A DNA stretch of 64,000 nt, taken from NCBI GenBank assembly GCA_036898135.1, contig CM072523.1:4724159-4788158 (forward strand). The letters run 5' to 3'. The position numbers were made by a program, and so were the translations under genes. Below are positions 10,558 to 20,535 of this stretch, piece by piece. Below the pieces are notes generated by a model. That model was given only the letters and a program-made list of their open reading frames with translations. It did not search any database and was not told the origin of the DNA. Source of the stretch: Oncomelania hupensis (taxonomy: Eukaryota > Mollusca > Gastropoda > Littorinimorpha > Pomatiopsidae). How positions within the stretch are numbered: position 1 is the first letter of the stretch; each line of letters starts with the position of its first letter.

Positions 10558-11082
10558 GGTTGAGAACGGTCGTGCCAGATTTGAGAGGACTGATTCTTGG
10601 GCCTTACTACGTGGGAAGCTGTGTTTTTCTCTGCTAGACTTCTTATCTGCTGGACTTCTCCGCAAGTTCTGAGAACAAGATACGCTTTGCAGACTTTTCA
10701 ACGGCCGCCGAACCTTGCCGGCGAAACCTTTACTCATTGCTCGGCGCTTATGGGCCTTTTACCTGTCATCGCTGTGGGTAGCATGTGAGGAGTCATCCCC
10801 AGTCTCCAGTCTGCCACAGTTTTACCCCACGTCCTGACCATATCCTCTCATATTGCTGGTAACTATATTTGATTAGTTGAGACCGTCACCCCTGGAGATT
10901 TTACGTAACTTTTAAACTTTTTGCAAGTCCTGGACTTGCTGTGTTTTATTAAATTGCTTAAGCCTTGACGGCGTTTTTATAGGCCCTGCCCTGTATTATT
11001 TCCCTTCGATCGCTTAACTCGAATTCTATCCTGAATTCAAAATTTTATTGGTCCTGATTTGGATTTTTATTGCTCGGGTCGA

Positions 11083-11127
<45 letters not shown>

Positions 11128-11150
11128 AGAGATCCGTAGTAAAGTAAATC

Positions 11151-13022
11151 ATGGGAAAAAAGCGCGCCGGTAGGACTCACTCTCCACTAGTTAAAGCACG
11201 CATGGAAACCATTCGCGAGGCCTTTATCGAGCCATTACCGAGTTCTGTACCTGGTACAATGGACTTGGTTACACCGCAGGCAGACGATCCGTCTAATCCG
11301 TCTAGGAAACGTCCTTGGGAGACGCTGTCCGAGACCTCCTCGTCTTCCGATGATTTGTCGGAGGTTGAAAGCCGTGTGCCGGGCCTGGCCCAGGACACGA
11401 GCTCTGTAGAGCCAGGACTGTCTCCTGGGGATAGATTGCCCCAGGTGACCGATCCTCGGCCTAACACGGGTGAGCCAATGGACGACGCTTCCCAAGCCTG
11501 GACCTCCGTTTCAGGTAGGCGGAAGTTGAGAAAGGGCAGGGGGGAACCTTTTGTTCCTCCGCCTTTGCCAAATATGGGAATTTGTAGTTTCCCTGTGTTG
11601 GCTAGACCAACGTGCTCGGGTGATTCGAATCAGTTGAAAGACCTTTCCTGGCGTTTTACTGACATTGTTCAGTCACTGATTGGTCCGGTTGAGCGAGTCC
11701 GGCCGTCGGGTGACGGTTTTCTTGTGGGTTGTGCATCTCTTGCTCAGCAACGCAGGCTTATGGCGGTGAAAAGCCTAGGGTCTGTCTCGGTTGTATGCTC
11801 TGTTCCGAGCCCGGTGGTTGAGGGGGTTGTCTGCGGCATACCGAACTCTGTGTCTGATGCTGACATTTTGGCTAAATGTCAGGGCAGTTTAGATTCTGAA
11901 GGCCTTGTCCATACTTGCGCCGTTAAAAGCTTTAGGCGGTTGATTCGCGCTGATGGACAGGCCTCTACCTCGGTCAAGGTCACCATTGAGTCACAGGAAC
12001 TTCCTTCTCTGCTTCTGATCAATCAGAGAGAATTTCCTGTGCGTCCCTACGTTGCTGCGGTGATCCGATGCCATCAATGTCAAAAATTCGGTCACATTAA
12101 AAAGAATTGTAAACTAACTCAAGTTTGTCCCTCCTGTGGTTGTCCTGGACACACAGGAGTGAACTGTAAAGCCAAAAAGCGGACTTGCCCTAACTGTTTG
12201 GGTGAACACTCTGCTTCGAACAGTAATTGTCCCGCCCTTAGGGAACGCATTCTTGCCAATCGCCTCAGGGCCTCCAACTATGTGCCTCGAGCTCAGGCCT
12301 TGTGCCTAGCTCGTTCTCAGCTCTCATCGGACGCTGCGCGACCGAAGACTCCGATCAAGGTTTGGGGAGCACCTTGTGTTCCCGGTTTATCCTTGCCGAC
12401 GCTCACGACCCCGCCTGTGGAGTCTGTTGTGCGCTCGGAGGCTTTCGTCCATCCGACGGATTCTGCATCCGTAGGGAATTCGAATCACTCCACTTTTTCA
12501 GCGCCCCCTCCATCGGGCAGTGGTGAGTTTGGCGCTGCTCTTGCTAGACTTGAGGGTTTAGTTGAGAAACTCACCCACACTGTGGCTGGGCTGGTGGAGT
12601 CTGTGCGCGGCCTGGTTTCCGGGTGCATGTCTCCTTCCCTCAGCATGTCTGACTCTCAGACACCTGTTATGAGTCCTGACCATATGCAGAACGCTATGTC
12701 GCAGACGCCCCCTGATTTTGCGTCCCCGGTGGACCACTCGACCGGCTCTTCTGTGGCAGGCCGTCCGTTGACAGCCGCAGAATTTATTAAAAGAATGGAT
12801 GGTCCCATCTATAGGTTTATTGCCACTCAGCCTAGAAGGCATTCTAGACGCGTTATGTACGCATTGCGAATGGGCCTTAGGTCCATGTTGACGGAGCAGG
12901 CGCTGGGCTCTATGCGAGTCCTTATTCAGGATCTGCCGGGCCCTATTTTGGGTACTGGCTCTTCTGAGCCTAGTCCTTTGGGACATTTGTCCACCGCCAC
13001 TGCACATTCCTCACAGTTATAG
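11151..13022 (+). CDS. LINE ORF1 (gag-like) nucleic-acid-binding protein with three zinc knuckles
   Basis: An open frame of 623 codons from ATG at 11151. ORF1 proteins of I/Jockey/Nimb-type LINEs coat element RNA and act in the cytoplasmic RNP. The N-terminus is basic (MGKKRAG) then acidic/serine-rich. Residues about 225-305 look like the pre-knuckle domain of such ORF1s, ending in PYVAAVIRC. Three CCHC knuckles follow: C307-C310-H315-C320 and C326-C329-H334-C339 (both CX2CX4HX4C), then C346-C349-H353-C360 (CX2CX3HX6C). A predicted amphipathic helix (ARLEGLVEKLTHTVAGLVES, about 463-482) follows. The frame is uninterrupted, implying recent activity or selection. A retroviral Gag is unlikely: there is no LTR, and the third knuckle spacing is the non-LTR type. 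Confidence 0.85.
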   Translation: MGKKRAGRTHSPLVKARMETIREAFIEPLPSSVPGTMDLVTPQADDPSNPSRKRPWETLSETSSSSDDLSEVESRVPGLAQDTSSVEPGLSPGDRLPQVTDPRPNTGEPMDDASQAWTSVSGRRKLRKGRGEPFVPPPLPNMGICSFPVLARPTCSGDSNQLKDLSWRFTDIVQSLIGPVERVRPSGDGFLVGCASLAQQRRLMAVKSLGSVSVVCSVPSPVVEGVVCGIPNSVSDADILAKCQGSLDSEGLVHTCAVKSFRRLIRADGQASTSVKVTIESQELPSLLLINQREFPVRPYVAAVIRCHQCQKFGHIKKNCKLTQVCPSCGCPGHTGVNCKAKKRTCPNCLGEHSASNSNCPALRERILANRLRASNYVPRAQALCLARSQLSSDAARPKTPIKVWGAPCVPGLSLPTLTTPPVESVVRSEAFVHPTDSASVGNSNHSTFSAPPPSGSGEFGAALARLEGLVEKLTHTVAGLVESVRGLVSGCMSPSLSMSDSQTPVMSPDHMQNAMSQTPPDFASPVDHSTGSSVAGRPLTAAEFIKRMDGPIYRFIATQPRRHSRRVMYALRMGLRSMLTEQALGSMRVLIQDLPGPILGTGSSEPSPLGHLSTATAHSSQL

Positions 13023-13509
13023 TCATGTATATTCCCATGTCGGATCTCTCTTTTTTTATTAAGTTTATAACTTTTAACCATGTACATATTTGTTAGCCAT
13101 TTTGGCCTTTTTAACATTAAAATATTATCAGTTGACTTTAAATTTTTATAAAATAGACCCGATTTAGCACTGGCAATAGCCTGGCAGACCTGGTCTGTCC
13201 TTTATAAAATAAACATTTTCCTTTTGATAATTTGATAAATATTCATATTACCCTACCTACCTAGCTTCCTTCCCGCCTCGTTGGCCTTGCCGAACCTCCT
13301 CTCCACACCCTTTTTGGCCTCCCTTTTGTTGGCCCCATTCCAACCTGACATTCCCTCTGCCGGTTGTCGTAGCAGCCGTTGCAGCTACTGGCGCTCCATC
13401 TTCACCCTACTTCTTATCAAGAAGAAATCATTTATCGACCCATCAACATCTCCTTGTCCCCTATACACAATGTGTCCGGGGACGTAAATCTACCCAACCA
13501 AACCAAACC
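13023..13509 (+). other. 3' UTR of element 1
   Basis: T-rich, no reading frame and no RT motif. It contains CAGACCTGGTCTG (about 13186) and the terminal GTGTCCGGGGACGTAAATC motif. Both have counterparts in the 3' UTR of element 2 (about 14419 and 14776). Confidence 0.7.
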
Positions 13510-13519
13510 TTAACGGTAT
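13510..13519. repeat. Target-site duplication TTAACGGTAT, left of element 2
   Basis: TTAACGGTAT here and at 14823-14832 brackets element 2. The same decamer recurs at 14966, 21631, 26784 and (truncated) 31868, always beside a retroposon tail. Confidence 0.85.
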
Positions 13520-13545
13520 ATCTTCCCGGTCGCCTGGCGCCGGGT

Positions 13546-14175
13546 ATGGCTCCTAGTGTGCCTTCTTTGACGAGCTCGGCCGACCTGGTCGGCTCGGAGC
13601 GGTTAGCCTCGTCGGGGAGGGGTCCCGTGGCTCCCGCCCGTGACCCGTGGGAGGCCATAGAGCGGCTGGAGACTTTGGTCGCCGGCCTTTCCCGCTCTGT
13701 CTCTGACCTGGTCGAGATGGTGCGTGGTTTGATAGTCGTGAAGGAGGGTGCTGCCGCCGCGGGCCTGGACCCGCTGCTGTGTAGCCCTCCTGAGTTTCGG
13801 TCTGTCGGTACTGGGTGCCCTGTTGAGACCCGCTCTGTCGGGACGGATTGTGCGTTTCCCACTTTGCTGGGAGGCGAGCTCTCCGACTCGACGGACCGGC
13901 TCCTGCAGTTTGCGCCCGGTGTCTCTCTTACCTCCGCGGGGCGTCCTGTTGGCCCGGACTGCTCTGAGCTTTTGCGAATGATGGCTTCTTATGTACCCTC
14001 TTTGAGCAAAATTTTGCCAAAGAGTGAGGTGGATAAATTTAGTCAAGCCATGTTACTTGTTGTAGATCGGCTGGAATTGTCCGATGCCGCCGATGAGTAT
14101 TCGCCTGATTCTCGGGCCGGGGATACGAGTGTTCGGGGGCAGAAGCCCAAGAAGAAAAAGTCCTCCAGACGTTAG
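13546..14175 (+). CDS. ORF1 C-terminal fragment of element 2
   Basis: 209 codons from the first ATG, and the frame is already open from the element's truncated 5' edge at 13522. ERLETLVAGLSRSVSDLVEM (about residues 38-57) aligns with ARLEGLVEKLTHTVAGLVES of element 1, a heptad-like helix that probably forms a coiled coil. The rest has diverged. The protein ends in a lysine-rich tail (KPKKKKSSRR), plausible for RNA binding. The zinc knuckles lie upstream of the truncation and are missing. GC content and codon use are higher than in the surroundings, as in element 1. Confidence 0.7.
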   Translation: MAPSVPSLTSSADLVGSERLASSGRGPVAPARDPWEAIERLETLVAGLSRSVSDLVEMVRGLIVVKEGAAAAGLDPLLCSPPEFRSVGTGCPVETRSVGTDCAFPTLLGGELSDSTDRLLQFAPGVSLTSAGRPVGPDCSELLRMMASYVPSLSKILPKSEVDKFSQAMLLVVDRLELSDAADEYSPDSRAGDTSVRGQKPKKKKSSRR

Positions 14176-14822
14176 TACGCCTGGTTTTTTATTACGGCAT
14201 TTGTTGCCATCGCCTTCGGCGCTTTTTATTGAAGTTTTAACGTCTTTTTGTTGGCCTTTTAGTCGGCTTTTTATACTTATATAGTTAGGGCCAGTCGGCC
14301 TTTTGTATAGTTTTTGATTCTTTATTTCTGGGGGCCCCTCGTCCGCGGCTCACACGTCATTTTCATTTTAACATTTTATGACCGGTGCTGCACCGGCATC
14401 CCTATAAATTTCTTATCCCCAGACCTGGTCTGGTGACTGTTTGGGTGGCAGTTTTTGCTTTCCCTTTCCCTGATTTCCATGGCCGTTGCCTATGTAATAG
14501 TTCCCTTATATATACATCCCACTGGTGTCTTCCTCATGGTGCCTCTTGCTGAGCTGCTTGTTTACGGATCCATGCCGCCCTTCACCCTGGCTGACTACTC
14601 CTGCTCCTCGCCACACTTTCTGGACCTCTTCAATTTGATGTCGCCTAGAGCGCTCCGCTTCTACATACTTCTTCAGTAATCTTCTTACCTACATTTACGG
14701 CTGCTCGTCGGTCATATTCATTGATGAACTTTATAAACTTTAAAACTTCTTATTCACGTCTCCTATATGCGCTAAGTGTCCGGAGACAAAAATCTACTTA
14801 ACAAACAACAAACAAACAACAA
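14176..14822 (+). other. 3' UTR of element 2
   Basis: T-rich, with the palindromic CCAGACCTGGTCTGG near 14418 and the end motif GTGTCCGGAGAC at 14777. No RT homology. Confidence 0.7.
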
Positions 14823-14833
14823 TTAACGGTATT

Positions 14834-14965
14834 ATTCAATCGATAATACGAAATGAGCCAGACCAAATGGTCTGGTAAATATGTATGATGAGGGCTTTTT
14901 AGCCCAATTTTATTGTCCTTAACGCTCATGCAATAGGACGTTAAGCATCGTTTTTCGTTCGTTCG
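14834..14965 (+). mobile_element. Short retroposon with (CGTT)n tail and 11-bp TSD
   Basis: 132 bases between two copies of TTAACGGTATT (14823-14833 and 14966-14976). It carries the palindrome CCAGACCAAATGGTCTGG, the hairpin GGGCTTTTTAGCCC, the motif GGACGTTAAGCATCG and a CGTTCGTTCG tail. A 5'-truncated copy sits at about 17125-17208. It is probably the extreme 3' end of a longer LINE or SINE. Confidence 0.8.
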
Positions 14966-15465
14966 TTAACGGTATTCATTGACCATGTGGTTTGTTCTTT
15001 GGGACTCTTAGCTACTTATGGCAGATTTTTTGGGAGTGCCCATTCGTGTATGGGTGCAAATATAAAAAACATCGATAAAAATATGTTAGAGAGAGAGCGA
15101 GGTGACTTAATTCTGCAATTTACGGGAGATATAATTTAGTCTAATGAAATATAAATATGCTGCATTGCTGCTGTGTATAAGTACTTCTGTTACTTGTGGT
15201 GCGTGTGATATTTCCAGAAGTGTCTTTCATCGTTTCTGTGGCATTGGTGCACACACATGATTTCCTTGTCATTTTATGAAGACAATAATGATTGTGAGAG
15301 AATCCTGCATTGCTCTTCTGTCCAGTTCTCCCTTGCTGTGCGCATGCCTTTTTGGATATTATTGTTGATTTTTCGGTTGGCCTCAGCTCCTTGAGAGGTG
15401 TTTTTTTTCTTTTTTTGAACCTCTTTTCGGTTACCACGCAGATCCAAAAGTTCAGGTGTGTGAAA

Positions 15466-15468
<3 letters not shown>

Positions 15469-15500
<32 letters not shown>

Positions 15501-15503
15501 ATA
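15469..15503. repeat. (AAAT)n microsatellite before the SINE, unit 1
   Basis: AAAT repeats sit about 35 bases upstream of the SINE head in every array unit (also about 17718-17748, 22135-22165, 27289-27323 and 33751-33778), with different copy numbers. Confidence 0.9.
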
Positions 15504-15537
15504 CTTATTCTGTCTGGGTAACCCCAACACATTTCCG

Positions 15538-15775
15538 CCCATCGCCATAGCTTAGTGGTAGAGCAGAGCGTTGGCCTGGCACACCGATGACCAGGTTCGA
15601 ATCCAGTAACGGGCAAGATAAACGTGGCCATTTTTCACTGTCCATTTTAGCAGAAGGATCCCTCTGGTGGTTCAGTGTTGATTCAGGTCCCTACCCCTCT
15701 TTCCCTGGGATGGTTATCCCCGTCTGCCATATCGCCAATGGAGGGTGTACACGTTAAACCTCAATGTTCATTAAC
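15538..15775 (+). mobile_element. tRNA-derived SINE, array unit 1
   Basis: Pol III box A TAGCTTAGTGGTAGAGCA and box B GGTTCGAATCC lie about 40 bases apart in a tRNA-like head. A 150-base body follows, ending ACGTTAAACCTCAATG. The acceptor arms do not pair, so this is not a working tRNA gene. Sister copies in the array are at 17788, 22201, 27359 and 33815. Confidence 0.8.
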
Positions 15776-16320
15776 CCCCAACTTTAGCTGGATTATTTTC
15801 CTCAACAGATTGACTTGCTTCATATTGCAGTCATATGAGTAAAATTTGGCTGTTTAGAATCTGATTTATTTTCAGAAGCAGAGGCATTTACAACAAAAGT
15901 GCGTAACTTGCATGTGAGTGAACACATGCAAATGATGAAAAATTATGAATGACTTATGTTTATTCGTATTTCTTTACAACTTAGCTGATTATAACTGATT
16001 TGGTCTTAAATTAATAGTCTTCAAAGAAAAACCTCAGTTTTTAAAAAAGAAGTATTAACAACTGCGAACATTCTGGGAGCTGATTCCCAAATATTTAGCT
16101 ACGTATAGCAGATTTTATGACAGTGCTCATCCTAGCATGGGTGCGAATAATAAAAACATCGACAGAAATATTACATATATACATAAGGCGACTTAATTCT
16201 CCAATTTTCGGGAGATATATTTTAGTCTAATGAAATGTAAATATACTGCATTGATGCTGTGTATAAGTACATCTGTTACTGGTGGTACGTGTATTATTTC
16301 TTTACTGTTCATACCAGTTC

Positions 16321-16640
16321 CTATCCTATCCTATCGCATAACTCGGAGGTCGTAGGGGCACCACAGATGATCGTTTAACCAGCGTACTCCATCTTTCCTT
16401 GTCCTCAGCAACCCTGATTGTTTCGCTCAGTGTCAAACCAGTCCATTCTCGAATGTTGTCCTCCCACCTCTTTTTCGGTCTCCCTCTTCGTCTACCTCCT
16501 TGCGCTGTGCCTTGAGGGATGGTCTTTGCGAGATCTGATGATCTGGTGACGTGGCCATACCATCGGAGTTTCCGTTTCTTCACCACTGTGAGCAGGTCAT
16601 CGTGTTGTCCAATGGCTCGTCGTTGGTGTTCAGACCAGCA
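16321..16640 (-). pseudogene. RTE-type LINE 3' fragment, array unit 1
   Basis: The minus strand reads LLTVVKKRKLRWYGHVTRSS, GGRRRGRPKKRWEDNIREWT and ends KRSSVVPLRPPSYAIG. This is the conserved C-terminal block of RTE-type ORF2. The sense-strand tail is (GATAGG)n, seen on the plus strand as CCTATCCTATCC at 16321. Only the last 100 codons survive. The equivalent fragments are at 25879 and 30923. Confidence 0.85.
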
Positions 16641-16649
16641 TTTTCTCGC

Positions 16650-16830
16650 TAACAGAGCTAACACATGGCCAACGGATGCTATTACAGGTGGTGCAACAAC
16701 TGCATTTAAAAATGGCCTACATACGTTTTTGTTTAGCAGGAATACGAGACTTTGGGAAATGCAGTCCTTGAAAAACATCTCGAGGACTTCTAAACAAAAG
16801 AAATCTAGAAAACTTGAAATTGTGCAGCAA
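16650..16830 (+). repeat. LINE C-terminus-like module of the array
   Basis: AACAGAGCTAACACATGGCC starts a 170-base module repeated at about 20568, 21100, 25133, 26220, 30173 and 31256. One plus-strand frame reads ANRANTWPTDAITGGATTAF then KNGLHTFLFSRNTRLWEMQS. That resembles the AxTVNxFKxxLDxF end of many LINE ORF2 proteins, so it may be an old LINE remnant co-amplified with the array. Homology is weak. Confidence 0.45.
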
Positions 16831-17124
16831 AAAAAAAAAAAAAAAAAGCATTGATAACCTCCCTTTAGCTGGAATTTTTCCCTTATTAGATTGACTTGCT
16901 TTATATTCCAGTCCTATGAGTAAAATTTGGCTGTTTAGAATCAGAGGTATTTACAGAAGCACAGGAATTTACAACAAAAGTGCGTAACTTACATGTGAGT
17001 GAACACATGCAAATGATGAAAATTTTTGAATGATTTTAGGTTTATTCGTATTGCTTTACAATTTATTTAGCTGATTACGACTGATTTGTTCTTAAATTGA
17101 AAGACTTAAAGATTAACTGCCTTA

Positions 17125-17208
17125 TATGATGAGGGCTTTTTAGCCCAATTTTATTGTCCTTAACGCTCATGCATTAGGACGTTAAGCATCGTTTTTCGTT
17201 CGTTCGTT
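17125..17208 (+). mobile_element. Short (CGTT)n-tailed retroposon, junction of units 1 and 2
   Basis: GATGAGGGCTTTTTAGCCC to CGTTCGTTCGTT, a 5'-truncated copy of the element at 14834-14965. It sits at the same point of the repeat unit, just before CGGTATTCATTG. The duplicated TTAA is lost here. Confidence 0.75.
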
Positions 17209-17787
17209 CCGGTATTCATTGACATGTGTTTGTTCTTTGGGAATTTATTCCCAGAGTCTTAGCTACTTATGGCAGATTTTATGGGAGTGCCCATTCGTGT
17301 ATGGGTGCAAATATAAAAAACATCGATAAAAATATGTTAGAGAGAGAGCGAGGTGACTTAATTCTGCAATTTACGGGAGATATAATTTAGTCTAATGAAA
17401 TATAAATATGCTGCATTGCTGCTGTGTATAAGTACTTCTGTTACTTGTGGTGCGTGTGTTATTTCCAGAAGTGTCTTTCATCGTTTCTGTGGCATTGGTG
17501 CACACACATGATTTCCTTGTCATTTTATGAAAGCAATAATGATTGTGAGAGAATCCTGCATTGCTCTTCTGTCCAGTTCTCCCTTGCTGTGCGCATGCCT
17601 TTTTGGATATTATTGTTGATTTTTCGGTTGGCATCAGCTCCTTGAGAGGTGTTCTTTTTCTTCTTTTTTTTAACCTCTTTTCGGTTATCACACAGATCCA
17701 AAAGTTCAGGTGTGTGAAATAAATAAATAAATAAATAAATAAATAAATACTTATCATTCTGTCTCGGTAACCCCAACATATTTCCGC

Positions 17788-18028
17788 CCATCGCCATAGC
17801 TTAGTGGTAGAGCAGAGCGTTGGCCTGGCACACCGATGACTTAGGTTCGTATCCCGTAACGGGCAAGATAAACGTGGCCATTTTTCACTGTCCATTTTAG
17901 CAGAAGGATCCCTCTGGTGGTTCAGTGTTGATTCAGGTCCCTACCCCTTGTTCCCTGGGATGGTTATCCCCGTCTGCCATATCGCCCATAGAGGATGTAG
18001 ACGTTAAACCTCAGTGTTCATTAACCCC
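17788..18028 (+). mobile_element. tRNA-derived SINE, array unit 2
   Basis: Same box A as unit 1 (about 17800). Box B has changed to GGTTCGTATCC. It ends ACGTTAAACCTCAGTG. Confidence 0.75.
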
Positions 18029-18649
18029 CAACTTAAGTGGTTTCTTCCCTGGCGCAAAGCAAGAAGTTTTTTTTTAAAAACGTTTTTCAAACTTGGTCGA
18101 TAGCAGACGTCAACGTTCGAATCTCAATTATTTTTAGCTGTTACTTTCTACAGCTCCAGACTAATTCAAAGTAATGTCCAAAACGGTTAAACACATTTTA
18201 AAAATTTTAAAACAAAATCAACAATAACACATTCGGGTGAGATCTTTTAGATGAACTACGTTAAGAAACCCGTTTTGATTAGAAAAGTTCTTTATGCATA
18301 GAAACGGTAGTTATATATTTAAGTTTCGACTGTAAACCTTTTTGTTTACTAGTCAACATCTCAGCCCATTGAAGGAGTTTCCTCAGAAGGCCAGGGTTTA
18401 TCTACTTTAATCAAGCCGTGTTACCACATCACAAGCCTTTTCAAGATAGGCCTACCATTTTAATTTTTTATTATTTAAGACATCCAATTACCCAAACATT
18501 TCAAATGATTATCGATCAAAATCGGCATGCGTACTTATCCGGAATTTTCAACAAACTATTATGTGTACGATTACCTGCTCCCATCGACTGGAACTAACTC
18601 GCTACCCTTATCACTACGTCAGAAACAGTCTGAATCTTCCTTCAAAACT

Positions 18650-18651
18650 GC

Positions 18652-18692
<41 letters not shown>

Positions 18693-18709
18693 GTATTAGT
18701 ATTAGTATT

Positions 18710-18766
<57 letters not shown>

Positions 18767-18769
18767 ATG

Positions 18770-18832
<63 letters not shown>

Positions 18833-18835
18833 AAT
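18650..18835. repeat. (ATT)n microsatellite with (AGT ATT)n core, unit 2
   Basis: Nearly 190 bases of ATT repeats with a short TAGTAT variant block at about 18690-18712. The corresponding loci are 23053-23240 and 28222-28352. Confidence 0.95.
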
Positions 18836-18937
18836 TCATTGTAGTACTGCAAAAATATGTAGTTTTTACAATGGATAACAAATAGCCAAAATCTAAAATA
18901 AAAGGCCAATATATTGTGTCCTGGGGATAATAATAAT

Positions 18938-20125
18938 AATCCTATCCTATCCTATCCTGTTCTGTAACCCGGAGGTCGTAGGGGCACCACAGATGATCGT
19001 TTAACCAGCATACTCCATCTTTCTCTGTCCTCAGCAGCCCTGATCGCTTCGCTCAGTGTCAAACCAGTCCATTCTCGAATGTTGTCCTCCCACCTCCTTT
19101 TCGGTCTCCCTCTTCTTCTACCTCCTTGCACTGTGCCTTGCAGAATAGTCTTTGCAAGGCCTGATGATCTGGTGACGTGGCCATACCATCGGAGTTTCCG
19201 TTTCTTCACCACTGCGAGCAGGTCATCGTGTTGTCCAATGGCTTGTGTGATGGTCTGTCGGGCTTCGTCGTTGGTGATGTGTTGGGTATAGGAAATGCCC
19301 AGAAGTCTTCTCTAGCACCTCATCTCCATGCTTTGTATTCTTGGTTGGAGATCTGCTGTGAGGTTCCATGCTTCGCAAGCATATAGGAAGATGGCAATGA
19401 CAAGGGAGCGCAGCAGTCTTACTTTGGAATGTAGATTGATGGTCCTGTCTTTCCAAATGGGCTTCAACCTTGTCAGGGCAGCAGTTGTTTGTGCGATCCT
19501 GGAGAGGACTTCCTGTCGGGACCCATTGTCTGATACAATGGCTCCTAAATATTTGAAGCTATGCACTGTGTTGAGAGATTGGCCTTGGACTTTGAGGTCC
19601 ATGTTGATGCCATTGGTGTTGTTGGTCATCATTTTGGTCTTCTCTGCACTTATTTCCAATCCATAGCCTCTGGAGGTGGTGTCAAGCCTCTGTACCAGCT
19701 GTTCAAGTTCTTGTTCCTCTCCAGCCAATCCATCAATGTCATCCGCAAAACGGAGGTTGGAGTTTGCTCTTCCCCTATGATGACTGTGCCTTCGTGGTAT
19801 GCAAGGGCATCTGACATGATGCGCTCTAGGAAGATGTTGAAGAGTGTATGAGAGAGTAGGCATCCCTGACGCACACCGATTGTTGTTCTGAACCAGTTTC
19901 CGATGGCGCTGTTGTGGAGGACTGCACTGGTAGTCTTTTCATACAGGCTTTTGATGACTCCAATAATTTTAGGGCTGATATTGGACACTCTCATGGTTGC
20001 CCACAGAGCTGCATGCCGACTCGGTCAAATGCCTTCTTGAAGTCTACGAACACATGATATAAGTTTAATCCTCTGAGATGCATAAAGCCAGTGGAGAAAA
20101 TGTCGGAGTGGTGTGATATGATGAG
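18938..20125 (-). mobile_element. RTE-type LINE, 5'-truncated, array unit 2
   Basis: A minus-strand copy with a (GATAGG)n tail (18938-18957 on the plus strand as CCTATC repeats). It runs from the FVDFKKAFDRV RT motif (about 20045) to the C-terminus, about 1.19 kb. The endonuclease and N-terminal RT are missing. A sister copy of the same insertion lies in unit 4 (28466-29740), so this insertion predates amplification of those units. Confidence 0.9.
18952..20040 (-). pseudogene. RTE-type reverse transcriptase, broken
   Basis: Ordered motifs on the minus strand are FVDFKKAFDRV, TIGVRQGCLLSHTLFNIFLE, NLRFADDIDGLAGEEQELEQ (catalytic FADD), FKYLGAIVSDNGSRQEVLSR and RLLRSLVIAIFLYACEAW. The KLRWYGHVTRSSGLAKTILQ and GRPKRRWEDNIREW block follows. 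A run of four C near 19774, five in the unit 4 copy, puts the FADD part out of frame. Another frame change lies near 19995. Confidence 0.85.
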
Positions 20126-20535
20126 ATTTTTTTTTCCCGGTCAGACGTGCATTTGAATTCTGAACACGTTGGAGCAGATGAACATTTGTTGACTTTATGA
20201 CCTTGACCTTGAAGTGAAGTCATTAATTCATTGGTCATTTATGAAAGCCATCTTACCAAGTTTGGTTATGATACTTGAAATAGATTCTGAGATATTAATC
20301 CACTTGCAAGTTTTGCACAGATTGCGGATAGACGGACGGACAAAATGTTTTATGTCATTTTTGGACTATTTAGGACTCATCTCGCACAGATTTCCAAAAA
20401 TCAGTTGTGTGTGTGTGTGTTTGTTTGGTGGTGGGGAGGGGGAGGTGGGTAAGAGCTTGTGGGTGGGGGATATGGTGTGGGGTTGGGTAAGCACATAGAC
20501 ATATTGTGCTCTGCATGTCAGTCAAAAACCACTGT
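20126..20535. repeat. Array segment with (GT)n and a common invertebrate repeat
   Basis: CCAAGTTTGGTTATGATACT, a GACGGACGGAC block, (GT)n at about 20408 and a G-rich stretch. The same run occurs at about 29740-30150, and its end at about 25005-25110. No coding sequence. Confidence 0.6.

Larger units (their letters stand above)
10558..13509 (+). mobile_element. ORF1-only LINE-like element (element 1)
   Basis: About 590 bases of 5' leader, including a run of 42 T (11085-11126), then a zinc-knuckle ORF1, then 487 bases of 3' UTR, and no ORF2. The 3' UTR holds the palindrome AGACCTGGTCT and ends with GTGTCCGGGGACGTAAATC and an AACC-rich tail. A second element with the same layout follows directly. 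The 5' end is taken as the point where copy A and copy B diverge. No target duplication was found for this copy, so the 5' boundary could instead be a rearrangement junction. Confidence 0.7.
13520..14822 (+). mobile_element. ORF1-only LINE-like element (element 2), 5'-truncated
   Basis: A 1303-bp insertion with a 10-bp target duplication. It begins inside an ORF1, has the stop at 14173-14175, then about 650 bases of 3' UTR ending GTGTCCGGAGACAAAAATC and an (AAC)n-type tail. The layout (ORF1 C-terminus, 3' UTR, tail, no ORF2) copies element 1, but the sequences have diverged. Confidence 0.8.

Noticed and set aside
11151..13022. Retroviral or LTR-element Gag
   Set aside because: No LTR, primer-binding site, protease or integrase nearby. 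The third knuckle is CX2CX3HX6C, and a related neighbour has a LINE-style target duplication.
15538..15610. Functional tRNA gene
   Set aside because: Boxes A and B are good but the acceptor and T stems do not pair, and the same sequence with a fixed body recurs in every array unit, as for a SINE.
16321..16345. CCTATC repeats as telomere-like sequence
   Set aside because: Each occurrence directly adjoins an RTE C-terminus in the same orientation, so it is the LINE tail.
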